From NCBI GenBank assembly GCA_023313575.1, contig JAJTTP010000035.1, positions 105,307 through 169,306 on the forward strand: a stretch of 64,000 bases of DNA, read 5' to 3'. Positions 10,677 through 21,669 of this stretch are shown piece after piece. Numbering within the stretch: position 1 is the first letter of the stretch; each line of letters starts with the position of its first letter. The translations under genes were made by a program, and so were the position numbers. The DNA comes from Eutypella sp. D-1 (taxonomy: Eukaryota > Ascomycota > Sordariomycetes > Xylariales > Diatrypaceae). The notes below the pieces were generated by a model that saw only the letters and a program-made list of their open reading frames with translations, was not told where the DNA came from and did no database searches.

Positions 10677-12170
10677 ATGGCCACCGAGATCACGCCCTCT
10701 AAGAAGGTATACTTCCCCCTCCCTTTGCCCTCACCACGTCGCGTACCATACCACCACGTACCACGTCAACATACGATTCCTTTGCTAACGTGTCTTCCCC
10801 CCTCGCATAGATCGCATCTGACATGGAGTCTTTCAAGATGGAGTCGCCTGTGAAGAAGCTGGACTTCAATGCCGGCAAGGAGAACGCACCTTTCGACGCT
10901 GACGTCAACACTCTCGCCAACGAGATCGATTCCCAGAAGTCGGTCGTAGAGAAGCCCAAGGAGGAGTCCAAGGCTGTTGCACCCACCATCAAGCCAGAGG
11001 AGGCCGATGAGCCCCTTCTGCAGGAGAACCCCCAGAGATTCGTCCTTTTCCCCATCAAGTACCATGAGGTGAGTTGGACGCGTCTCGACGCGTAAAGTGG
11101 CACTCCTTGACGTGACCTTGAGCTAACCACTACTCTCATAATAGATCTGGCAGATGTACAAGAAGGCCGAGGCCTCCTTCTGGACTGCCGAGGAGATCGA
11201 CCTGTCCAAGGATCTCCACGACTGGAACAACAGAGTGACCGAGGACGAGAAGTACTTCATCTCTCACATCCTCGCCTTCTTCGCTGCCTCGGACGGCATC
11301 GTCAACGAGAACCTGGTCGAGCGTTTCAGCGCCGAGGTTCAGATCCCGGAAGCGCGATGCTTCTACGGCTTCCAGATCATGATGGAGAACATCCACTCCG
11401 AGACCTACTCCCTGCTCATCGACACCTATGTCAAGGAGCCCGCTCAGCGGACATACCTCTTCAATGCTATCGATACCAGTGAGTAACCCTCGGCATGCTG
11501 GTCCACCTATAGTCTTTCCGTACTAACTCGGCTCTCCCTAGTCCCCTGTATCCGCAAGAAGGCCGATTGGGCCCTGCACTGGATCACCGACAAGGAGTCC
11601 ACCTTTGCTCAGCGGTTGATTGCCTTCGCCGCTGTCGAGGGTATCTTCTTCAGTGGTGCCTTCGCCTCCATCTTCTGGCTCAAGAAGCGTGGCCTGATGC
11701 CCGGCCTGACCTTCTCCAACGAGCTCATCTCGCGTGACGAGGGTCTCCACACCGACTTCGCCTGCCTGCTGTTCTCCCACCTGAAGAACCGGCCGAGCAA
11801 GGACCTGATCCAGAAGATCATCACCGACGCGGTCGCCATCGAGCAGGAGTTCCTGACGGAGGCTCTGCCCTGCGCCCTGCTCGGCATGAACGCGAACCTG
11901 ATGAAGCAGTACATCGAGTTCGTCGCCGACCGCCTGCTGGTGGCCCTCGGCAACGAGAAGGTCTACCGCTCCACCAACCCCTTCGACTTCATGGAGAACA
12001 TCTCGCTCGGCGGCAAGACCAACTTCTTCGAGAAGCGCGTCGGCGAGTACCAGAAGGCCGGCGTCATGAACAGCACCAAGAAGAACAAGGATGCTGGTGC
12101 CGACTCACAGGAGTCGTCGGAGCCCAAGGGCGAGAACGGCGGCGACTTCACGTTTGATGACGACTTCTAG
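10677..12170 (+). CDS. rnr2: Ribonucleoside-diphosphate reductase small subunit
   Basis: Four exons (10677-10706, 10811-11068, 11145-11478, 11542-12170) encode a 416-aa class I RNR R2 subunit. This is the diiron-tyrosyl radical partner that lets the large subunit reduce ribonucleoside diphosphates for DNA synthesis. Metal and radical residues are visible: the Asp in FFAASDG, Glu and His in MENIHSETY (last Tyr the radical site), Glu in AVEGIFF, and Glu/His in RDEGLHTDF. The C-terminus FTFDDDF matches the tail that docks on the large subunit. The residues after the start codon and the tail before the final motif are non-conserved, as usual. Exon 1 codes only ten residues. GT-AG borders and phases 0, 0, 1 keep the frame. 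MCB-like sites upstream and in intron 2 suggest S-phase control. Confidence 0.97.
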
Positions 12171-13238
12171 ATCTTGCATCCACCCTACCCTGTCCTGTTG
12201 GCCTGGTGGCTTGTTAAACACGTCTTGGTGGCGCTTCATCCGATACCCCATATCCGTCCCCTTTTTCGTCATTAGAGCCGCGTTGTATATTAATATTCCC
12301 GTCACGGCGGCTTCTACCACCATAGACCAAGAGCATAGTTCCATCATCACTCGATAGGTTCTTGATATAGCCCGGTCTGGATCCAGGCTTTATGCTTTTT
12401 CTTTTTCTCTTCATGACCTTTTCATCCTCGCTGTATTGCTTTTCCTACTTTTTTTTTTCACACCACTCATGTCATTGCAAGAAAACCGGCGTTCTATGGG
12501 ATTATGGAACAACAAGGAGGGCGATCCTCACTGATCGCATAAGGAAGGGGAAGGGAAGGGAAGGGAAGAAAAGCCCGGATGGAATGAAATCACTTGCACT
12601 TTATGGAGAAATGGGGCGAGTTGGGGGCCGGAGAAGGTGGGCGGGCGCCAATGAAATGAAAAAGTTCCCGTGAGGGAGTGTGTGTGGGACAGGGAATACG
12701 ACTTTGATTGATGGATGGGGACGGTCCCTCCCCCAACGCGATGACTTGGAAGACGAAGAAGACCTTTTATTAACCTGTAAAACTGCGTTGGAGAGGCTAA
12801 TTCAAGATGAAGAGATGAATAACAAGAACAACAATGAGAAAAAAAAGTAAAGAAAAAAACTAAGATGATCTTGTATGTGACCTGCTGGCTTGCTGCTCTG
12901 CGATGCAACTTGACATAGTAGAAGTAATAGTAGAACTCGTAGGATTATATTGCGATCGCGATGTAAGTTTTACCAACCAACCAATGACGTTCATCGATTT
13001 TGCTTGGTACAGACATCCTGGCCCTCCCTCACTTGTGACTTTTCTGCGTGGCCTGTAAACGGAGGACGTGGCCGCCTTGATTTAGGTAAGTAGGTGAGGT
13101 GGGTTTTATCCCACCTATGTATCTAAGGTCTTATCCATCCACCTATTTTGTCGCCTTGTCTTAACTCAGGGGCCCGTCTTACTCCAATGAACCCCCCCTC
13201 CCCTACTTACTACCTAACCCACGCACGCACACCTCACC
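12171..13238. other. Intergenic between convergent RNR2 and SRP9 genes
   Basis: Holds both 3' UTRs. Visible features are purine runs (gggaaggg repeats near 12545-12570) and pyrimidine runs. No coding sequence is supported. Confidence 0.5.
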
Positions 13239-13872
13239 TCATCTCTTCCCCTTCTTCTTCTTCCCCTTCCCACCACCGCCACCACCTTGCTGCTGCTGTG
13301 CCCCTTTCTCCGCACCCTTCGCAGTCCCAGCACTAACACCCTCACCCTCGCCAGGAACAGGAGCAGGAGCAGCAGGAGCATCAACCATAGACACATCCTC
13401 ACCATCAGCAGTAGGAGGCAACCCCGCCATGCGCCCGCCGAGCCGTCCAAGCGCCTGCACGAGCCGTCCGACCTCCGCCGCTTTCGTGGTCCGGTACTTC
13501 AGCGTCGTGCCTGATGCTGGGTCGTAGGTCTTTAGGACTAGGACGCCGCGGGGGGGTTTCGGGGTCGTGGTAGGTTCGGTGGAGGTGGAGGTGGAGGGTT
13601 TGGATTTTCGCGGTGGTTTGGACCCCGGACTTATGCTGTATCGTGTCGTTATACGCGTCTGTTGGCCGCGCGAGGGGGGTTAGTTATGAGGGACCTGAGA
13701 TCGTGGGGTTGGTCAAAAGGGGAGAGGGGGGGGAGGGAGGGGAAGCGAGCAGAGCATGCGGAGCGGAACGAACAACAACCCCAATAAAAACGTAACGTAC
13801 GGTAGACGGCCTCGCCTCGAGGAGCAACGAGGACTGGCGGAGCCACTCCTGGCTCGTGGCGAAGTATGGCAT
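13239..13872 (-). CDS. srp9: Signal recognition particle SRP9 subunit
   Basis: Two exons on the minus strand (13872-13801 and 13658-13239, intron 13659-13800 with GTACGT donor and CAG acceptor, phase 0) give 163 aa. Exon 1 starts MPYFATSQEWLRQSSLLLEA, the family's N-terminal helix. Exon 2 carries the beta-strand core KTYDPASGTTLKYRTTKAAEVGR and then LGRLGGRMAG. SRP9 (with SRP14 or SRP21-type partners) forms the Alu-end of the signal recognition particle and helps pause translation of secretory proteins in the cytoplasm. As in other fungi, a Ser/Thr/Pro insertion separates the two halves. The C-terminus is a disordered Ala/Gly-rich tail ending in a Lys-rich stretch (GKGKKKKGKR), which could contact RNA. 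The two pieces join in frame only by the proposed splice. Confidence 0.88.
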
Positions 13873-16428
13873 TTTGCGGAAGTGTTTTCTCTCTCTCCCT
13901 CTTTTCTTCTTCTCGTATTTCTCCCCCTTCTTCCCTGGTCTACTTTCGCAGCGAAACCTCCCCCTAGGCGGATCTCCTGTGATATCGATATATCCCAAGC
14001 CTCTCTCCCCGCTTGCCCTAAATCAATCTTATCTAGGCAGATAGAGACACGGGCAGACAGGCAGACAAGATATCGACGACACCCGAAAATGGGCGTGCAC
14101 GGCCGGTCGTCCCAACGGTCCGGTTTGAAAGTTTCGAGTCGACGATGTAGCAGGTACTTTAAACCCGCGTCCGCTGTTTTCCGCTGTTCCTCCTTTTCTT
14201 CTTCCAAGCCTTATTTTCACCCGGCCGAAGAAGTGCTGGTCGGATACTGTATAGAAGAGTTGTATGGGGGGGGGATCCCGGCGTGTAGAATTGAGGGCTG
14301 GGTTCGTTTGAATGAAGCTGGTGAGGAAGGACGTAGCCCGGTAGGCAAATTTAATGGATGATCACATAAGCTTTCCAGGTTATTATAACAAAAGGTTGAT
14401 AGTGACGATTGACTTTGGTTGGTTGGTGGGGCCTCTGCTCCCTTCTCTTAAGTACATATTAATCTTGATACCCAGGTAAACTACTTACCTAGCGGCGGGG
14501 ATGGCTGACCAAAAGGCGGGGCAGGCAGGGGTAGCTTTCGAGTAATAGATAGAATCTTTATATGTATAGATCGCCTCCCATTTCCTTTCTCTTTTCAGCG
14601 CTGGGCAGTCTACCTAGTATCATCCCTTATACACCTCTTGTTATCTGAGTAGGTAAAATCAAGAGCAGTGGTTAACGGCTTCATTATAATACTAGATACT
14701 TAGGTACCCAAGTAGTCGCCTGAACTCCCCGCCGTCTTGGTTTATAACTCGCAGTTCCCTGTATACTAAGCTAGGTACATGTAGCTAACCACTATCGCAT
14801 CTAACAATGGCCTTCTTCTATGCGGGTAGGATACACTGCCGCCAACATAACAACTATATTATGCCTTCTTCGGGGTTTTCCATCACAACCTTACAACCTT
14901 CCCTTACACCACCACCGAAAGTGGGATACCCGGCGCAGGTAATAAGTGTGAACTCATGGGTTTACCAGACAGGAATGAATGCGATTCCCATTCTCAACTT
15001 TTTAGACAGCTTCCTGCTAAGAAGTCAGCTTTCTGCGGTAGTGTTTCTCTAACCCGTTATTATTACCTTTTTTTTTTCCCCCTTCCGATCCCCTATGAGA
15101 GTTTCTTTGATGAATGAGGGCGGGGAGTCCGAAGATACAGGTAGGTCCGGAATCGAGCACAGCACCCACGCTAGGGGCTCGGGGGGGCCTGTTGAATTTT
15201 GCTGGCCGACTTTGTTCTTTTTAGTTGCGGCGAAGTTTGTTGTTGCCGTTATTGCTATCACCCCTCTCCGAAGCCAAAGACCGGAGAACCGAGTGCACCT
15301 TGAACAAAATGTAGGTCTGCATGAGCAAGATCAGGAGGAGCAGGAGACACAATAGATACAAGAGACTCAGTAGATCAGAGGGGACGACGTGGCGGTGTTC
15401 GAACCACATGGCTTAGGTAGCTATTATGCTATAACAACAACAATAATAATGATAAGTTTTTAAGAACCCGGCTCTGACTCCTGAGTCTCTTGAGAACGCC
15501 GTTAGGGATTATTTTATGTTGATGCACAATAAAAACGACGACAAGATAAGGAACGTTTATCAGAAGCTGGCGGTGTCGAGGAAGGCCTGACGTGGTGGGT
15601 TAGGACGGCGGGACGGGTGACGCCGATATATTCGCAGGCCCGCTATTAGAGTTAGTAGAAGATCCGTTTGGAGCCCGATAGTCCGTAGCCAACCCTGAAA
15701 ATTGCGACCTAAGCAAGCTGCTTCCATATCGGGGAAGAATATATATGATTGGCTTCCAATGCTACATACAATAAGCCAAATCGATATAACTTTTTTTTTA
15801 TAAATGCATATGCATGGCCGGGGAAGTGTTTAAAATAGCAAAGCTAAGACAATATTATTATACTGTATCGAACACACCCATAGATAGATGTCCCCCTATA
15901 CACATGCCATGCCCTTGGAAATGCCCATCCATCTATCCGTATAAACTCCACTCCCGTTATATAAACACATCAGTGCCCCCCCCCCCCCCTTCACCCTCGC
16001 AAATCCTTTTTGACGCCGCTTGCACCGAATGCCATGAATGTATATATATGTATGCAACGACTGAATGAATGTGCATATGCCAGACTCATGCACAAAAAGG
16101 GGGTATCATTCCCGTCTTCTTCGCCTCTCTCTTCTCCCTCTCCCTCGCGCGCTCTCTGTCTCTCTCTCTCTGTGCCTCTTGCAGGGGATATACTACTCCA
16201 TACTCATTACTCATCGCCCATCGTATATCAACGGATATCCTCCATCTCCGTGGCAAAAGCACCTCTCTTCGCCGGCGCAGACCTCATATCGAGCTCGTCC
16301 AAGAAGTCCATCATGGACCGCTGCCTCGCGTCGGGGGACCAAGAACCATCATCGTTATCGTCGTCGTCATTGTTATTGTTGTTGTGGTTCTCGTTGTCGC
16401 CGCCGTCGCATCTCTGCCCTGTAGCTTC
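13873..16428. other. Intergenic, no gene recognised
   Basis: A 2.5 kb stretch with only short or low-complexity open frames. Contains a C13 run at 15976-15988, a C/T-rich run around 16125-16170 and a gtt/gtc trinucleotide run near 16350-16400 in the 3' flank of the Swd2-like gene. An 81-codon frame at 14807 has no recognisable domain. Nothing further supported. Confidence 0.45.
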
Positions 16429-18079
16429 CTACGCCTCGGGATCCGGCAGCCAGAACATGACGTCTCGGTCGGCGGTCGTGAGGAAGTTGAATCGCGGGTT
16501 CCACGCCACCACCGCGGACTCCTGCGCCTCCGGCGGGTCGATCGTGTACGTCGGGTCCAGTCGCTTGTTCTCCCCCGTCTGGCTCAGCGTGTCCCACACC
16601 ACCACGCCTTTCCTCGTCCCTCCGATCACGTACCGGCCGTCCGACGTGAAGCAGCAGTCGCCGCCGCCCTCGACAAGCGAGCTGCTGGAGCCGCCGTTAG
16701 CGGTGTAGTCCTCGCCTGCCGCGAGCCTGCTCGATTTGTTGCCGTCAGGTTTTCGCAGGTAAGCCTTCAGGTGACCGTCGAACGAGTCTATGAGGAAGTG
16801 GCCGTCGCCCTTGGTTCCCAGCAGTATCGTCCGCCCGTCGTTGGCAAACTCTAATTTGGTCCAGCCGTGCATGACGTGGTGGTAATCCGCCGTATGGCAT
16901 GCCTCCACAATGTCGAACTCGGCAAAGGGTGCCTTGTCGAAATTCCGGTGATCATACAGTAGCACCGTTCCGCTGGACGGGGACCCTACGGCGAAGACCT
17001 GGCCGCTGGGGTCGAAGGCTGTGAGGTAGGGTGTATTTAGGTGAAGTAGACCGTAGGCGTTCCGCGTGCTAGCATCCCACAGGCGCACCGTATTGTCCTT
17101 GCTGCAGGATATGAACTTGTCGCTGCCGGGGTGCATTTCCAAGCACGTAACCGCCGCCTCGTGACCTTCGAAGTATCGTAGAAAAGCATTATCGTGAGTC
17201 GTGAGGTACCGAATCGCGTCTATATCGGCCACCATAAGCATCAGCATCCATCTCTAAACCAAGTAAGTGTTAGTCCCCCCAAGAGGAGGCCCGCGATGGA
17301 TAGTGCCAACCGTTCTGTTTCGTGCTCGCGTAAATGATGGCGGAGCTCGAGTGGGTGAACTTGGCAAGCTTGATGCCGTACTTCTTGCTGAGGAGCATCT
17401 TGTCGTGGTGGCCGTCGCGAACCTTGAAGATCTGGATGGTCTCGTCGCTCTCGGAGGTCATAAGCAGCTCGCCCGGGTCGTCGTAGTCGAGGCTGAGGAC
17501 GTGCCGCGGCGGGCGGCCATCCCTAGGGTCGTCGCGCCTGAAAAGCTGTAAGGCGTCAGAACGGTTGCTGGTACCACCACCACCACCACGGGAAAAGAGA
17601 TTCCCCTCTTCTGCTTTTGAGGTCGCCTGCGCGGCCCGCGGGGCCATGGCAGCCGCCGTTGACATTGACAGGACCGCAGCGCTTGCTGCGTTGGCGGGGA
17701 GTTGTACATGACGAAGTGGGGAGGGTTTTACAGCCGCGGGCTTCGCACGGGTAGTAGAGACAGACGCGGCGACAATGACGGACCCCCTCTTCTTCTTATT
17801 CTTCCTAACAATATGGTTCTTCTTCTTGTTGCTATTGCGCGCAGCCGCCGCCGCCGCCGCCGCCGCCGCCCTCCCACTTCTATCCTGGAAGACAAAGAGA
17901 AACGGGTCGCGGTGGAATACCTTGGTAGGTCGGAAGCTGCCGATGATCTCGGACGTGGCGCCCGTGTTGGATATGCTGGCGCCGAGGGTGCGCGTGATAT
18001 TGAGGGAGGTAGGGGGCGCCGCGCTGCCGTTAGCAGGCGAGGAATCGGGGAGATCAATGTCCATTGGCGTCGACGCCAT
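16429..18079 (-). CDS. swd2: WD40 protein Swd2 (COMPASS / 3'-end factor subunit)
   Basis: Proposed exons 18079-17921, 17545-17311 and 17219-16429 give a 394-aa WD-repeat protein. Swd2 proteins belong to the Set1/COMPASS H3K4 methyltransferase and, in yeast, to the cleavage/polyadenylation factor; they act in the nucleus. Hallmarks: LSLDYDDPGELLMTSESDETIQ, KYGIKLAKFTH, YFEGHEAAVTCLEMHPG, CSKDNTVRLWD and the last blade ending VMFWLPDPEA. Intron 2 (91 nt) has an ACTAAC branch point. Intron 1 (375 nt) removes a low-complexity Ala/Lys/Gly stretch: donor AAG|GTATTC, acceptor TTACAG|CTTTTC after a CTGAC branch point, joining FRPTK to LFRRDDP as expected for the family. Intron 1 has no stop and is a multiple of three, so an unspliced form (519 aa) is also possible. 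The 5' end and identity are strong; intron 1 is likely but unproven. Confidence 0.88.
17546..17920 (-). other. Frame-preserving 375-nt intron (exitron candidate)
   Basis: This segment is exactly 125 codons, has no in-frame stop and would encode poly-Ala, Lys-rich and Gly-rich sequence if retained. Flanking frames join correctly with it removed, and it has GT-AG ends plus a CTGAC branch point 12-16 nt before the acceptor. See the finding for interpretation. Confidence 0.6.
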
Positions 18080-19561
18080 AATGGAGGAAGGTCAGTAGGG
18101 ATGGGTGGTTATGTTCAGGTCGACGCGTATATTTGTCAGTATGTCTAGGATGTAAGTTTTCCTGGCGATGATATTCTTAGGATATGCCACCCCAATTGGG
18201 CGATTCTATGAGGGTTTAGTATATTGCGAGATGTGCATTCCAGTATGTTTTTGTTGCTGATATGGGGGGGATGAAGGTGGGTAGGAAGGGAAAGCAGCTG
18301 GGGTAGTCGTCCCTGCTGGAATGGAGCTAACCTTGAACGTTACAGCTAGCTACATAGCTACTTAGTAGCTACCTGTAGGAAGTTGCTAGGGTGGTCCGGT
18401 CCAAGCTCTTGTAGGTAGTACTTACCCGCGCAGGGGTTGAAACCAGCTCAAATAATGAATATAACTACCCGGTAAAGGCATAAATCAATTTGTCTCTGTC
18501 TTTTGAAGTTGAGCCTTTTTTTTTTCTCTGCCGGGGGGTAACTACAAAATCCATTATTATATTTTGTATACTCCTTTATACTTACCACCTAAGGCGAAGA
18601 TAAGGCCGTTATTACAAGAGCATCCTCCACATAAGACAAGCATACGCAATGTACCTACACAACACATCCTTACAAGATCAGCGTTATAGATAAGGAGCAA
18701 GAATTGTAGTCAGGGCCCACCATGGGCCTTTTTGATTTTCCTAAGGCTGTTTTGCCTCACCACCAACCGACATAAGGTATATATATAGATATATAGCTTG
18801 GCCTGCCCAGCCTTGCTCTGCTCTGCTCTGTCTGCCTGCCTGCCCTATCACGTCCTTATTTCATCCCATAACCTTCCACCATCTCCGTAGATATACACAC
18901 ATATACAGGTACATATCCATCCCAGCCCCTGAATACCCGTTCAACCCACCTGCCTGCCTACCCTACCCTACCCAACCACCTTCCCTGCCGTAGAATATAA
19001 ACCGTTCGATCGAATCTATCCTCTTCATGCCAGCCCGCCCGTGCCAATGGGAGAGAGAGAGGCAGGAGGGAGGTGGTAAGGGGAAAGAGAAAGTGTAGAC
19101 AGGATTAAAAAAGCCCCCCCCCCAAGCAAATGATGATGCATGCCATGCCATTCAGTGTCCGCCATTGTTTATACTAATAAAAAGAAGGGCTCCGTACGCC
19201 GGACCGGCCGAGCCAACCCCTACCCCTTCCCCATCATCCCCAGTCCCCAATCCCTTCCCCCCTGGCCAACCAACCCATCGCTCCCGTAGGGCGTTTTTTC
19301 CCCCCCAACGCATCCTCTCTCTCCATTCCATTCCATGTATTTAACTACGTCGTAGTAGTAGTCATAGGTTCCCCAATTATGATATGCGTATGTGTGTGTG
19401 TGTTATGTAGTTTTATATGTATGTGCATATATTTATGTACCCGATCCGATTTCCGTGGCCCGCTTATTCGCTCGGACTTATCTCCCAGAAGAAAAAGAAC
19501 AGATTTAAAAAAGAAAAGAAAAAGACGTTTCTCCTTATGACTGTTGTGTTGTGTTGTTGTC
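18080..19561. other. Intergenic, promoter of Swd2 gene and 3' side of GT90 gene
   Basis: No coding sequence is supported. Simple-sequence tracts include tatatatagatatata (18779-18795), ctctgctctg/gcctgcctg runs (18815-18842), a C-run at 19116 and a (gt)n tract at 19389-19403. Confidence 0.5.
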
Positions 19562-21669
19562 TTATGTAGGGGGTTTTGCCGGTTTCGATTTCCCGGAGCC
19601 GAGCGAGAACCCGATTTTATCCCGGTTGTCGTCGATGACCCGGCCATATCTACAAGAGAGGAGGGGAAGATCAGTATTGGCTTGTTACTCGCGACACCCA
19701 CGAGAGGGGGTTGGGGGACAAGACCGACGTAGCGCCGTAGACAAAGAAAAGGAACTTACTCCAAGAGCAGACGAAAAAACCAAACCTCCATATCCTCATG
19801 ACGCAGGACCTTCTCAGCCCAGTCGCGCTGCTGATCCGCGAGGCGGCGGGCCTCACGCTCCCCCCGGGGGTCATGGCGGAGGTAGCGGACGGACTCGAGC
19901 CAGTCGTCGCCGCGGAGGCTGAGGGGCAGGTAATGGGCCCAGGGATGGAGCCACTCGGCGTGCCACTCGCGGAAGACGGCGAGCTTGAGCACGAGGGAGC
20001 GGCTGCGCAGGAACGCGTAGAAGCGGCCGCTGAACGCGTTGCCGTCCACGTCCGCCAGGTACCGGTACGCCCACGCGTCCTGCTGCTCCGCGTGCTCGCG
20101 CAGCTCGAAGAACTCCTCCTGCGCCCGGCAGTCCCCCGGATCGCACTGTCCCACGCTCGAGAAGTACACGTCCAAAAGGTCCCGGTACTCCCCGCGCGGC
20201 ACCGACCGCGGCGCCCATTGCGCTTCCGCGCCCTTGCCGCCTTCGTTGACCAGGATCGTCGCGTTGTCCGCCGCGTTGAGCTTCTGCACGAACCGCTGCC
20301 GGTGCTGCCGCCGCCATCCGCCGTTGCGGCTGAACCCGCCGGTCGTGGAGCCGCGCCAGTAGAGGCGGGGCTCCTTCTCGTCCCAGGGGCGGTCCATGGT
20401 TTCGTCGTAGGAGACCTTCTCGTACCAGTACCAGGGCGAGGGGTACAGGATGTCGTTGTAGGAGGAGATCTTGGACTGGGAGAAGATGGGGAAGAGGTCG
20501 AGCGCGAGGTTGTAGGCGTTGGGGCGGTCGAAGAAGCCGAACGTGCCGCTCAGCGACGGCGAGTGGCACACGTCCGACATCGCCGTGACGTTGTACACGA
20601 AGCCGAGGTCGCCGAGCCCGTACCGCGACACGTCGTCGCGCCGGTCCTCCTCCTCAAGCGCGCGCGCCGCGCTCTCCGGCGGGCACGACAGCCGCGAGTG
20701 CGTCCACGTCGGCTGGTGCGCGAACACGTTGAACCGCGTCAGTTTCGTCTCGTCGAAGCCGTGGCCGTCGTTGAGGTCGGGCGCGCGCGTGAACGCGTTG
20801 GTCGGCACCGTCTGCGCCGCCGCCGCCGGCATGTTGACGTCCTTGGCGCGGCTGACCAGGCGCGCAAGGTCCTCGTGCGGCACCACGACGCGCGGCTCGT
20901 CGTGCAGGTTGAAGCAGAGGTCCATGTCCGGCAGCCAGGTGAGGAACTTGGCCATCATCCCCGAGGTGGCCTCCTGCTGCCACTCGGTGCCGCCGTCGAG
21001 GAAGGAGATGCGGCCCTCGCGCACCTGCACGCCGAGGAGCGCGTTCCCGTGAAACCCAAGGGCCTCGCCGGCGCGCGCGCGCACCGTCGCGGGAGCCAGC
21101 CCCCAGAACGGCGTCAGCGACTCCATGACGCTGTCGAACTCGTCGATCAGCTGCACGTTCTTGCCCTTGGCGAACTCGAACCACCGGTCGAAATTGGGCG
21201 GTGGCGGGATCCCGTACCGCCGCCGATACTCAGCCACGGCCTCTTCCAGCGTCCGCGATTGCCGCGACTTGAGCGCCTCCACCTCCCGCTCCGCCTCGCT
21301 GATCAGGTACTGCATCGGGTGTAAGCCTGCCGGCGCGGGCTTCGGCGAGGAGCTGTAGGGCTCATCTGGTAGTGGGGGTGAGGGGGGCCCCGATGGTTCT
21401 TCTGGCTCCCACGTCGCGTCATCGTCTCCAACCACATCGGCTTTGTTATCGTCATTATTATTACTGTTGCTATCGCTGCCGGCGGTGTCGGCGTGATCTG
21501 GTGTTGTCGTCCGGAAATCGGCGAGGTTCGTGCCGGTCGGCGAGAGCTTGAGTAGCGTGACGGCGCACAGGATGAGGAAGATGAACCCTCCCAGTATTAG
21601 AAGCTGGCGCGGCCGCATTGTGATCGCACCCACGTCCCTCCCGCCGGGATATCTACCTGGCTTGCCCAC
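19562..21669 (-). CDS. GT90 (CAP10-type) glycosyltransferase
   Basis: Two exons (21669-19760 and 19649-19562) give 665 aa. Near the N-terminus a single hydrophobic anchor (LLILGGFIFLILCAVTLL) marks a type II Golgi membrane protein; a disordered Pro/Ser/Asp-rich stem follows. The catalytic part belongs to the CAP10/GT90 family (related to Cryptococcus capsule and xylosyl-transferring enzymes). Typical elements: DLCFNLHDEPRVVVP, PSPWYWYEKVSYDET, EPRLYWRGSTTGG, KYLADVDGNAFSGRF-like YRYLADVDGNAFSGRF, LVLKLAVFREW and HPWAHYLPLS. The last exon was recovered through a GTAAGT donor directly at the apparent stop: TTGGA|GTAAGT joins ATATGGCCGG to give LLLEYGRVIDDNRDK, matching the family's C-terminus. 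Donor sugar and acceptor are unknown. The second Met (MRPRQ, 21618) is an alternative start just before the anchor. Confidence 0.9.

Noticed and set aside
15361..15430. tRNA-like B box (ggttcgaac on the minus strand)
   Set aside because: No A box or cloverleaf upstream; isolated motif match.
16069..16854. 261-codon plus-strand open frame
   Set aside because: Antisense to the Swd2 3' exon and flank; low-complexity Val/Ile/Arg translation and no domain.
17221..17247. Alternative Swd2 start at MLMLMVADID
   Set aside because: This Met-rich stretch is intron sequence; the frame continues from exon 2 (STKQN) into DAIRYL after splicing, matching the WD40 family.
19798..21324. 508-codon plus-strand open frame
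   Set aside because: Lies entirely antisense to the GT90 gene, whose motifs are clear. Composition is Arg/Val/Ala-rich as expected of a shadow frame in GC-rich coding DNA; no domain.
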